Shown here: positions 20,544 to 28,917 of the stretch, in pieces
Layout: each line of letters begins with the position of its first letter
Numbering within the stretch: the stretch's first letter is position 1
Source: Sperchopsis tessellata
Lineage: Eukaryota > Arthropoda > Insecta > Coleoptera > Hydrophilidae
Length of the DNA stretch: 28,917 nt
Assembly: GCA_033557685.1 (NCBI GenBank)
Contig: JAWQRN010000493.1
Span: 1 to 28,917, forward strand
Reading direction: 5' to 3'
Translations under genes and position numbers: made by a program
Notes under the pieces: model-generated
Told to the model about the DNA's origin: nothing
The model's database searches: none
The model's input: only the letters and a program-made list of their open reading frames with translations

Positions 20544-20795
20544 TTACCATATGAAAGTTGTTTCCGGGTGGAAACCGTGTAGAGGCTCTGATAAGAGCCG
20601 ATGTTTCGTCGACTGTTGCAAGGGACTTTTTTAAAGCGAGTTATGTTACATCAACGAATGAATTCACTGCATTTAATTCATTCGTTGAAGTAACGTCACT
20701 CGCCTTTAAAACGTCCCTTGCAATAGGGGGCGAAACGTCGGCACTTATCAAATCGTCTACACGGTTTCCAGCCGGAAATAACTTTCATATGGTAA
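20544..20795. repeat. Palindromic unit B (252 bp), complete
   Basis: This is a full palindrome bounded by TTACCATATGAAAGTT and AACTTTCATATGGTAA. The halves pair through TTTCCGG, GGAAACCGTGTAGA, GTTTCG, TTGCAAGGGAC, GCGAGT..GT.AC.TCAACGAATGAATT and a short ATTTAATTC-type centre. It includes the 59-bp block that unit A lacks. No open frame in it has a recognisable product. The plus-strand frame at 20558-20821 simply runs through the palindrome. Confidence 0.9.
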
Positions 20796-20867
20796 GAAGT
20801 TTTGATAAATATACAAATTAAAGTTCAGATGAAGACGAAAGTGATTAATTGTTAATATTATGAAATT

Positions 20868-20930
20868 AGATCACGGAAACCGCGGTTTTGAAATTCGAAC
20901 AAAAAACCCGCGATTTTGAATGGCAATTGG
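20868..20930. repeat. Short right-hand cluster of CCGCGGTTTT-type motifs
   Basis: GAAACCGCGGTTTTGAAA and ACCCGCGATTTTGAA resemble the array at 19231-19393 (GAAAACCGTGGTTTTGAAA) in the same orientation. This cluster ends where LINE-C begins, at about 20935, so LINE-C may have truncated or been inserted next to this element. Confidence 0.5.
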
Positions 20931-20934
20931 ACGA

Positions 20935-21779
20935 TAATTATATATTTCCATCGGACTTCCCATTTTGAAAATGGGAAATATCGTGGAAATCTTTAATTCA
21001 TTTGGAACACTTCCAGATTCAAATGACGAATTAATGAGGTTAGTCTGTATAGGCGAAAGAACATCTTCACATTGCTTAAGAAAAGAAAAAGGAACGTTAT
21101 CGTGACCAAAAGAATTACTATTTTTAAGATGTAGTGTGAACGAAATCTGTCCATCCACAGGGAATGAAGGATGAGAGAAATCCCTATTATCCTGTGCACA
21201 AGACGATGTATCAAAATGATTCACAAATAATCGACCACCAGCCGACCATCGACAATCTCCCGGCCATAATCACCCCTTAGCGTAATTCTACGATTCACGG
21301 AATTCCGGCCAGTAACCTACCGTACAGACCTCCAGATAGCCCCAGACTTAATATCGCATGCCCTAATCTCCCTCTCAATTTCGAATCTCTTCGCAAGCTA
21401 AATACTTCTGTTAAGAAGATAGGAGTAATTTTCACAGTACGCGATTATGGTTGGTTCAGGTATATGCTTAGGTAGACAAAATAATTTGCGCTGTATTTTG
21501 CCAGAGTTCCTAATTCCAACAGTAATCCATGGCGTTTTAGGTTTAAATTTAGTTTCCCGAGAGGAAAGTAAGTTTCAAAGGTACCAACGAATTTTGAATA
21601 AAATTCATTAAACTTCTGCTGGGCACTATTATCCCCTTCATAAACTCTATCCCAGTTCTATTCTTCCAGCATTTCTTTACATCAATTAAGTCCGGTGATA
21701 CTTTCCTGGCAAATTTATAAACTGGTTCAATAGGTAAGTTAGCATGGTCAAGATGCATTATCAGCGATTTATGATTCAA
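20935..21779 (-). pseudogene. LINE-C linker and N-terminal RT
   Basis: The 21779-21549 frame covers the region after the endonuclease (IMHLDHANLP...KNRTGIEFMKG). A shifted block FKPKTPWITVGIRNSGK (about 21545-21490) is the typical linker motif just before RT. The 21224-20871 frame then gives LKNSNSFGHDNVPFSFLKQC, LSPIQTNLINSSFESGSVP, ELKISTIFPIFKMGS and IYNYRPIAI, which are RT blocks 0-2. Below about 20938 the frame leaves RT and runs into the CCGCGG motifs, so motifs A to E are missing. No RT activity is possible. Confidence 0.88.
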
Positions 21780-22400
21780 ATCCCAATATCATACATGCTG
21801 ACGTTGAAAAATTCCCCGTCAATGTTTGTTATAAAGTTGTCTATACAAGTTGCTGAAGTTGACATAATGCCTGTCGGTGCAGGTACTCGAGGAAGTAGAT
21901 CGTAAGAGCTCAAGAGCGACCGTCCACCATACGTCAATATTAAAGTTACCCACTTTTCTTCTCGATAATGATTTGAGAAGCGTGTCAAATTTTTCCAAAA
22001 ACTCACCCGTTCAGACAGCCAGACTACGATATGTTCATATTCAAATAACACGATCAATCACACTCAAATTTAGTCTAACACAACAAAATTCCATCGATTT
22101 TTCAGAGCATAAATGCTGAAATTTGACAAAAATATTGGCATCACCATGTGTATATATTGCAACGCCACCACGTCGATATCGATATCGTCAAAATTATCTA
22201 AATGGTGCACCTCACTATCGCTCAGCAAATGTTCGGTAATACAAAACTACTGCAATCTTTCCAACATCACTTTCATAAAATACGTTTTGATGCTAACCCT
22301 ATTAATATCTAAACGATCAGAATTACCAGTGGCCAGAACGGAGTCAGAGAGTGATTCATAGCCAGAATCACAAGAAGATTCGTCAATATTAAAACACTAA
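21760..22400 (-). pseudogene. LINE-C endonuclease
   Basis: From about 22380 the frame reads SCDSGYESLSDSVLATGN, then ITEHLLSDSEVHHLDNF (TEHWL block) and FLSNFSIYALKNR. After stops, the 22057-21776 frame contains FSNHYREEKWV and LSSYDLLPRVPAPT followed by SATCIDNFITN (CIDN block intact). It ends at YDIGI. The last catalytic block is split by a frameshift: DHKS should follow directly, but the next frame begins NHKSLIMHLDH, with Asn in place of Asp. The GDFN block is eroded to LTYGG. This is an inactive target-nicking enzyme. Confidence 0.85.
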
Positions 22401-22549
22401 AACAAAAATCCAAGCCATTTTTACTTAAATTGTTAAAATCACTTTTTCTGTTGGTTCAGACGTCTGTAAAAAAAGCGTCATTGCAAATCGTGTTTGTATT
22501 TCTATGTTCGCATAAACCACCCACAGCCGGCACAGAGAGGGTGAACACC

Positions 22550-22960
22550 GATAGCGGAGACCCAATATGGACGGACGATCTGATCCTCCAGGTGTATACA
22601 AATCCATTGAACATCTCTTTGACCGAGAAAATGCACCCCCTATACCCTTTAAAGAGTTTAAACTTTTCTTCTCAGTAAGGAAGGGTCAAAATAACTCCTT
22701 GCAAAATCTGTATAAAATACCCGACCGGCTGAGGTGATATTTTTAACGAAAAATGTTGTGAATAGTATTACCTACCGCACACTGAAGGAAATAGTTAAGC
22801 GACTGATAAAAATGTTAGTACAGAACTTAACATGATCACAACCCCCAACTTCACCTCTTCCAGCCTAGCCGGTAGTGTGTGATCACTTAGCCCAATACAA
22901 ACTTTCTAAAATGAAGCAACTTTTATCACAGTTAGCAAAAGTGAACGAAAATAACACACG
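22550..22960 (+). pseudogene. LINE-D ORF1 C-terminal remnant
   Basis: Reading across frames gives DPPGVYKSIEHLFD, PIPFKEFKLFFSVRKG and SLQNLYKIPD (22575-22730), then LKEIVKRLIKMLVQNLT (about 22780-22830) and KMKQLLSQLAKVNENN (about 22911-22957). PYEKFKLFL-type segments followed by a LIKML helix are found at the end of Tx1-type ORF1 proteins. The assignment also rests on position, just upstream of the endonuclease. The Gag-like zinc knuckles expected earlier are not clearly visible. It is broken by several stops. Confidence 0.55.
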
Positions 22961-23084
22961 TAATTATCTTTTTTAAACCATAACCGACCTACAATCGAAT
23001 CCCGAAGTAACTTCCAATTTTTTTATAAACCCCTCAAGTGCTCCTTATACTGGAACGTTAATCGGGTCAATTTAAAAGTCATGA

Positions 23085-23560
23085 CATATTATACGAAGGA
23101 TACCTCGAGGAAACAGTTTTAACCATAAACAACACTGACATAAACCTTTTTAATATCTATTTAACACATGATCGACCGTTGTCTGTAGAAATTCTCGAAA
23201 CCCTCTTCAACAGGTTACAAAACAATACACATATAATCCTTGAAGGAGACTTTACTTGTACACTGAACCCAACATCAGACAGACTACATTCCCTGGAAAG
23301 GTATCTTATGATCTGCAATTCCCTTGGTAAGTTAGTTAGCAATCACACCCTTTAGGGTATATGGACTGATTTATTATCAGAAAGACAAGGCTATACTTTC
23401 TTCAATTAAAACCAACTCCCGGCAGCCCGGTTATATCGATTTTACCTCACTCTCCAGGGAATATTAAAAATAAAAAAAAAAAAACATAAGAACGATGTCC
23501 TCCTTCTTCGATCACCTAGGAGTTGTAATATCCATTGACTTCGAAAGGATTGTATATAAG
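23085..23560 (+). pseudogene. LINE-D endonuclease
   Basis: TINNTDINLFNIYLTHD (about 23118-23168) matches the early ..VYAP.. strand. HIILEGDFTCTLNPTSDR (about 23230-23280) is the GDFN block with Thr for Asn. KLVSNHTL and GYTFFN (about 23330-23406) match the LVD..R..P..YTF segment. The 23495-23719 frame then has SSFFDHLGVVISI, the terminal SDH block with Phe for Ser but Asp and His kept. KPPFWSFNNDLLFD follows, a hallmark of the endonuclease-RT connector in L1/Tx1 elements. Stops and frameshifts abolish it. Confidence 0.82.
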
Positions 23561-24089
23561 CCACCATTCTGGAGTTTCAATAATGACCTTCTTTTTGATA
23601 ACTTCCTTAGCTATAAAATAAACCACGATATTTTAAAATTCTGGGAACTGCTCAATAGTGACATCAAAGCACTTGCTGTTCAGTTTGTAAATTCAAAAAG
23701 CCAAAGAGCAATTGAATAATATTGACAGATTACTGCAAGCAATACACACAAGTATCAACCCGAATATCAAAATTATTATAGAACAATATACATTTGCCAA
23801 ATAAATTTATACAAATATATGTCAAAGGAAACTGGAAAATGCGGGCTTCACTAAATTGTTCAACTCCTATCATCCAACAGCTATGCTTTGTAATACCACC
23901 CATCGAAAATTTCTAAACAAATCGATCGATAAACTGTGAGTGATGAGAAATTATTTTGCAATGAGGTTAAAAGTTGAGTTCATAGTATTTTTGGAACAAC
24001 TATCACCCTTCCAAACGCCACTAACTACGTTGAGATACTCTAGCGTAAGATAACAAATGATGATAATTTCTCCCTGAGCCAAATCTTTC

Positions 24090-24700
24090 CTGAAGATGAA
24101 CTAACTGACTTTCGCTCTAAAATCTCTAAATAAGGGGAAACCCCCTGGAATAAACGGTCTTACAGTAGAGTTTCTAATCTTATTCTGGCCCAAACTCAAA
24201 AACATATACACCAATATAATTTCCTTAGCCATTCTACAAGGCGCATTTCCTAAAACAAGTGAGAGCATCCGTTATTAGTATGATCTTTAAAAAGGATGAC
24301 CCACTGAACATCCGCAAATGGAGACGAATTTTTGTCTCAACTTCCGATTTCAAAATTCTGGATAAAGCAATGGCGAAAAGATTAAAAAATATACTCCCCA
24401 ACATTATACATCCTGACCAAACAGTTTTCGATCCAGGAAGGTTTATATACGACTGCTTACATCTTTACAAGGGATGTAATTTGTCACATCAATAGCGTTA
24501 ATAAGACATTAGCTATCTAATTCCTGCATCAATCCGTTGCATTCGATAGAGTTGAGAGAATATATCTCATATCCGTGCTTCAGCGTTTTCACTTTCCACT
24601 GTTTTATATACGACTGTTTGGGACACTTGCCAATGACGCTTTGTCAATCTGCAAAAATTATACAGCATCTACATTTTACATTTTTGTGTAAATTCACATT
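24090..24700 (+). pseudogene. LINE-D reverse transcriptase, N-terminal half
   Basis: LNKGKPPGINGLTVEFLI (about 24126-24180) is RT block 1. The 24259-24495 frame contains VISMIFKKDDP, IRKWRRIFVSTSDFKILDKA, NIIHPDQTVF and PGRFIYDC. After a frame change, INSVNKTLAI and FLHQSVAFDRVERIYLISVL (about 24490-24576) include motif A. The first catalytic Asp of motif A reads His, while the second conserved Asp (AFD) is kept. The frame ends around SICKNYTAST (about 24690), before motif B. The enzyme is incomplete and catalytically dead. Confidence 0.85.
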
Positions 24701-25449
24701 AATAACAAGTAAATTTTTACAAAAATCTATTATTAACATAACAGTATTAAATATACACTTCTTGCTTAGGAAAGCAGTATATGAGCTACAATCTATTCAA
24801 ACCTTGGACCAATTATTTATTTAACCAATAGTTATAAAACATTAAATACATTATTAATATGTAATTGTTTAATAAAAATTGTCCCTACATTATATTTTAA
24901 TTAAATATTTTCAGAAATATTGTTTATTAATAATAAATATATGTAGAGATTTAATAATCCTAGTTTCTTGAGAGATATAGCTATCAACTCCTTTGCTTGA
25001 ACACCTCTCTTCATCAATTGTTGCTTATGGGTAGAATTATTTTGTCTCAAATATGTGCCTTCTCAATCCAACAAAAGTAAGCAAAAGTTTACCGAAAATA
25101 TATAATGTAGATTAATAAGATTTATCCAATTAATTAATACAAATGTTGAAAATGTTTCTGTCATGTCTTGTGAGTACAAAAGTTTTTCTCTACGTTCTTA
25201 TGCAAAACTTATTTTTATATGAGATTTACTTTTCAGAAATACTAATATGTTTATCCTTTTGCGTGACTTCACGATCAGATCTCTTTAATGCCAGGTCCTG
25301 GGTTGTTTTCAGCTTGTTTCAGGGACACATCAACTTCAGCCCCTACGGTATTTGGATCCGGATTATTACTATGATTATAATATGTAATATTTTTAAATTA
25401 AAACCGAGCTGAGAAAGTTTCTACAACTAATAATTATACTTACATTTAT
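24701..25449. other. AT-rich interval
   Basis: Very AT-rich sequence with several poly-T/TTAAT stretches. Open frames at 24537-24824 and 25143-25412 are low-complexity, rich in Ile/Leu/Phe, and have no recognisable family. The former begins in another frame of the LINE-D RT. Confidence 0.5.
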
Positions 25450-25796
25450 ACTAGACTTGTAATGTCCTCATTCCAAATATGGACGAGTGCCCTATAAAAA
25501 GGTACTATTTTTTCTTTCACAGTGTTTATCATTACGATCTTTAACATTTCTCTTCATATCTTGCCAGCTCTAAAAAGAATTCACGTATTAATTTAACTTT
25601 GAAAATAATGTATTATTACATGTTAACTTACTTTTCTCCATTCTTTACCGCGTTTATTAGCTCCTCCATCTGCATTTTATTATAATAGCGTTTTCACAAC
25701 TGTATTCAGTCCCAAAAATATTCTGGATTTTCTTCAATTATCCCCACTAATTTTACTTTCTGATTATAAATTTTATAAGCTTTCCTAGACATTTTT
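25450..25796 (-). pseudogene. Myb/SANT-like DNA-binding domain remnant with a candidate intron
   Basis: From an ATG at about 25793 on the minus strand the frame reads MSRKAYKIYNQKVKL, VGIIEENPEYFWD and, after two stops, KMQMEELINAVKNGE. A GTAAG donor then starts at 25631 and a TTTTTAGAG acceptor ends at 25568, giving a 64-nt intron. The joined frame continues NWQDMKRNVKDR. A basic start, a helix ending in EENP, and W.D.K.NV.. at the end match the Myb/SANT-like domain of proteins linked to PIF/Harbinger transposons and Zeste-like regulators. It may be a transposon accessory gene. The two stops and a short middle segment indicate a dead copy. Family assignment is from pattern memory. Confidence 0.5.
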
Positions 25797-26039
25797 CGTT
25801 TAGTTAAAAACTTTCACAGGTTTGAATAAAACGTCAGTTTCGCAGCGAATGTAGCTTCTTTAAAGTCGCGCGTGGCCAACCTTAGTTTTTAAATATCATT
25901 ATCACCGACCATTCTCATATCACCGATCGGTTGAGAATACCATTTATGAGAATGCGTGAGATGATAAATAAAATATCACTAAAAGTGAGGTGATATGATA
26001 TGATACTCGTGAAACTTGAGAATCGACCCCTTAGTCTTA

Positions 26040-26320
26040 TAACAAGCTCGCTCTATTTCTGTTGGTAAGTCGAATTACCGAAGCCATTTATTAAGCTGCC
26101 ATGCCTGGGATATTTCCCTCACCTAGTGTTCCAACTATAATTGGGGTATTTAACGTGAACGTTATCTCCATTTACTACAATATATTGGGCCCACAATTTT
26201 ATATCCCTCTCATAAGACGATGATTACATAGACTAATCCTTAATCATAAAAATCTGACTACCTCTGGGTGTTAAACATTTACTAGCATGGTCGTAAACAA
26301 CTAAGCTACCAAGGTAGGTT
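26040..26320 (-). repeat. tRNA-derived SINE candidate
   Basis: On the minus strand, from about 26315, the sequence reads GGTAGCTTAGTTGTTTA, close to an RNA polymerase III A box in a tRNA D-arm. About 50 nt later there is a weak B-box-like stretch. The non-tRNA body contains AGAGGGATATAAAATTGTG then GGCCCAA, a pattern (G-G-G-A..TAAA..GTGGGCCC) I associate with insect tRNA-derived SINEs, and later AACGTTCACGTT. No poly(A) or target duplication was verified, and the limits are approximate. Confidence 0.4.
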
Positions 26321-26719
26321 ACTATACATTGTGATTCATGCGTTTCAGTGTGTTTGTCTATTTAATAAATAAGGTTTCAAATAAGGTATACAAAATGCCG
26401 CTCGTATTTCCATTCTATATTAAAATACATTATAGTTAAGGATAAAAAAGTGTCAAAAAATAACTTTTCGCAACTAATTTAATTGTATACAAAATGAAGG
26501 CATACCACCGCACGATCGAGTTTAACCAACCTATCTATTTATCACATTGCAAATTATTTTTCGCTCCATTTTCAAATTTCCAATAATTCTGAATATTAAG
26601 AATTTGTTACTTAATTATACTATTTTAAATTTTTTAATCTAATATTTGATAAATAATCAATACGAAGATCTCTAATCGACGTATTGTTTGCTTTTCAATA
26701 ATAAATAAATCACCAACAA

Positions 26720-27235
26720 AGAAATCTGTTGCAGATTGGTGTCAGTTTCCGGGCCGGAAATGCATATGTTGGGACAATAATTCTACGAGCTACGAAAGGC
26801 TTGAGAATCAGAATCTGCTGGAGCTTAGTACTGTAACAGAAGACAAAGATGATGCTAACGAAAAGGAGGTAGGTAGTTTTTACTTCTTTCAAATTTTTAT
26901 TATTAACATATATACCATAGTATCAGCCATAAATTAATTTAAATGTGGTATTCTACAAATAATAAATATTTTTTATTGATAATTATTTTATATTCTATGT
27001 TTAATATACTTATCAATTGTTCACGTCAATCTATATTGGACACACACAGTTTAAATATTATTTATAAATCACTTTATCTCTTCTCTAAAAATATTGTAAA
27101 TTTGTCTTTGTATTTGAATTCCATAATAATCTAGATGCATTTTGTACTTTCCAGTTCAAACTGAGGAGGATGATAATGAATTGATGTGGTCTAGTATTAT
27201 ATCAATTCGGTATGATGCTAAACAATGATCATAAT
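26720..27235 (+). other. Possible two-exon acidic coding remnant
   Basis: After TTGCAG at about 26732, one plus-strand frame gives RLENQNLLELSTVTEDKDDAN and then EKEV, followed by a GTAGTT donor at about 26875. A TTTCCAG acceptor ends at about 27154. The joined frame would read VQTEEDDNELMWSSIISIRYD before a stop. The acidic stretch followed by a hydrophobic helix is reminiscent of a BESS-type tail found with MADF-domain proteins. There is no MADF domain nearby, and the evidence is thin. Confidence 0.2.
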
Positions 27236-28917
27236 TTGTGTCGTACTATACTTGTAGATTGCTTACGTTCGTTTTAAATTTATATCGCAATACTACTTCT
27301 AAAATTGCTAATATTTAAAAGCGAATGATTTACCTTATAATTTATCTTTCATAGCTGTTTTTGATATCAGATACGTAATATAAGTTTGCGAGGGTTACTA
27401 TATTTTATTTAACAATACTGAACATTAATTAGTTTTGCTTATTATATGTCTAATTAACAGTAGCGGATCGTGCGATTACAAATACGGAGATTATTTTTAT
27501 AAAAATTTCTTACCATAGGTTAAAATATATTTATATTCCAGGTTAATTCTGCTCTGCTGCTGGGTGGCAAAATGGTAAATTACTAATTGATTAAAACTGT
27601 GTTTGCTGTTAATCAGTGCATTTTTCATTGCTTAGCATAGCCAAGACACATAACCTTTCTTGTATCATAGTATTCTTTAAGAAGGTTTTAACGCAATTTT
27701 AAAGTTGAAAAGTAGCATTCGCTTTCCACGGTCCATTTTTAGAAGTTACACAATTTTTGAAGATGCATTGCAAAGATTATTATTTATAAAATGTTTTTAA
27801 TTTGAAATCAGGTATAATTGAGTATTACTATTTTACACATTTAAAAACGTCCTGGGGGAAAGTTGTCGCTATCGTTATTCAATCTATCTAACTGAAATAA
27901 CTGGGATACAATTAAATTATTACTAAATTGGAATCTGTGCTTCACCTCCTAAATACTTAAATCGCACACTTCTTCACATTTATTTCACTTACATGCAGGT
28001 TCAGACAATACATAGTAGATAATTGTTAGTTAAAATTCGGCTTCTTATTTCTTTTATTTTGATGTTAATTTCAGAAATATATACTTTTTCACAATATTAG
28101 GGTATAGTTAGGTGAAAATAATTTAATCAATAAATAAAATTTTAACTTTTTTAAAATGCTTTAAATTCATCTTAATTTGGAGTCATCGATTTTTTTTTGC
28201 TGTGTCTATAATGTTGTCCAAACAAGAAATATTTAATTTTGATAATGTGTGTGTGTGGAAGCTGCTTTCGGTAGTCTTACTTTAACATTGTTATCTAATA
28301 CAGCTGTGCGTATTTGGCAATTTTCCAAAAAAAAATTGAAAATTGTGCAAGTTTGTAAAATAAAATCTAATATTTGTATCTAGACTTGTTGCTTTTTGTA
28401 GGACCAGATGTAGTTGGCTGATGGATAATGTTTTACTCTAGATTGAATTCCTCTAAATTTACTATTCATTAATGTAGCGCATTAATAGCTTTGGGCAATA
28501 AGATTTACGGATATTTCCAGAATTTTTTAAATTTCTAACTCCTTTAAAATGGCGGTTGTTAAGTCATGTGCATTAGTAGCTGCTGGTTGAATAAATTTCC
28601 ACTACATCATTTAATACAAGTGTTAAGAAAGACTAGTTTTTAGCTCATTCCTATATATTACGCGAAGGTATTCTTCGCTTCATCAGGGAATATATATAAT
28701 TGCATGGAAAAAGATACTATTAGGTGTTAACTAATTCTTAATTAATGCTTTAATTTGACTTACAGCCGATATAGTCCACTATGAGGTAATAATTAAAAAC
28801 ATCACAGCAGGAACAGCCACACACAACCAAAGGCACAAGGACACTTGGGATCTATAATTGCATTAGTAACTGCAATATTTTTATATAAATTTGATACTAA
28901 AGACAAGTAGACCGCAT
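27236..28917. other. AT-rich interval without recognisable genes
   Basis: No coding motif was found on either strand. A short (TG)n tract lies near 28246-28255. A perfect hairpin GCGAAG-GTATT-CTTCGC is at 28662-28678, followed by TTCATCAGGGAATATATATA. Nothing else could be supported. Confidence 0.55.

Larger units (their letters stand above)
19602..20859. repeat. Large inverted repeat with nested palindromes
   Basis: The left arm 19602-19976 (375 nt) and right arm 20426-20859 (434 nt) are reverse complements with only scattered mismatches, around a 449-nt unique spacer. The pairing includes AT-rich sequence as well as an inner palindromic unit in each arm. The length difference comes mostly from one 59-nt block that is present in the right arm and missing from the left. 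The spacer has no coding sequence that I recognise. The layout fits a foldback-type DNA element with long terminal inverted repeats, or an inverted duplication of a smaller element together with its flanks. Confidence 0.92.
20935..22420 (-). mobile_element. LINE-C: non-LTR retrotransposon, endonuclease to early RT
   Basis: The minus strand reads from about 22420 to 20935 as one element: endonuclease, linker and the first RT blocks, with few frame changes. It is better preserved than LINE-B. RT stops abruptly after NYRPIAI, next to the CCGCGG cluster. The usual 5' truncation of LINEs would remove the opposite end, so loss of the 3' part here suggests a later deletion or insertion breakpoint. 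The motif style suggests the Jockey/CR1-like assemblage. Confidence 0.88.
22430..24700 (+). mobile_element. LINE-D: Tx1/L1-like non-LTR retrotransposon
   Basis: The plus strand carries an ORF1 end (about 22550-22960), an endonuclease (23090-23520) and RT through motif A (to about 24690). The block style (KWRRI.VSTSDFKILDKAMAKRL; GKPPG.NGLTVEF; HQSVAFDRV) is that of Tx1/L1-type LINEs and differs from LINE-A, -B and -C. It is head to head with LINE-C, the 5' sides meeting near 22425. The sequence turns AT-rich at about 24700, and the rest of RT is missing. Confidence 0.85.

Noticed and set aside
20558..20821. 87-codon plus-strand open frame
   Set aside because: It lies inside the palindromic unit B, so both halves encode echoes of the same repeat; not a plausible gene.
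19602..20859. CRISPR-like or tandem array
   Set aside because: The repeats are inverted, long and only two; no regularly spaced short direct repeats exist in the window.
28650..28700. Second CTGATGA-plus-hairpin arrangement (minus strand)
   Set aside because: The stem GCGAAG/CTTCGC is perfect, but it is followed by GTAAT rather than GAAA, and no stem I or III partner was found.

Overview
The window looks like an old, transposon-rich stretch of an animal nuclear genome, most likely an arthropod and probably an insect. It is strongly AT-rich, carries no bacterial-style operon, and holds many decayed retroelements broken by stops and frameshifts. One short spliced-looking gene remnant has a 64-nt candidate intron, a size common in insects. 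I found no intact host gene, and the long open frames I could read are relics or antisense shadows of relics. The species is not decidable from the sequence alone.

Layout. 29-105 is a diverged copy of a palindromic repeat family that reappears at 19.6-20.9 kb; a separate 69-bp inverted repeat follows at 114-307. From 308 to about 3380 there is AT-rich sequence without recognisable genes. 3380-7625 (+) is a near-full-length but dead APE-type LINE (LINE-A: ORF1, endonuclease, RT, C-terminal region) with an internal tandem duplication of about 341 bp in the RT 3' part. 8762-9600 (+) is a truncated Ty3/gypsy integrase fragment. It is followed by a CCCH zinc-finger remnant resembling the N-terminus of ZC3H11A (9640-9794) and a decayed intronless copy of a widespread but unnamed multicopy invertebrate gene family (10032-11660). 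12800-13935 (-) is a second LINE (LINE-B).

16280-18905 (-) is a second, longer Ty3/gypsy copy of the same family as the one at 8.8 kb. It keeps the protease end, the start of RT, RNase H and the integrase, but the RT core is cleanly missing. 19231-20925 holds the most unusual structure: a large inverted repeat whose two arms each contain a smaller palindrome, flanked by arrays of A-CCGG-TTTT-type motifs. Two LINEs then lie head to head: LINE-C on - (20935-22420) and LINE-D on + (22430-24700, Tx1/L1-like). The last 4 kb are AT-rich and hold a Myb/SANT-like remnant (25450-25800, -), a tRNA-derived SINE candidate (about 26040-26320, -) and a weak two-exon candidate at 26.7-27.2 kb.

How the parts relate. 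The elements do not form a pathway; they record successive insertions and deletions. The two gypsy copies share an in-frame stop and lie in opposite orientation. Several catalytic residues are lost independently. I see no convincing new functional system. The nested palindrome family, with a diverged relative at the other end of the window that keeps a hairpin at the same place, is the best candidate for something undescribed.
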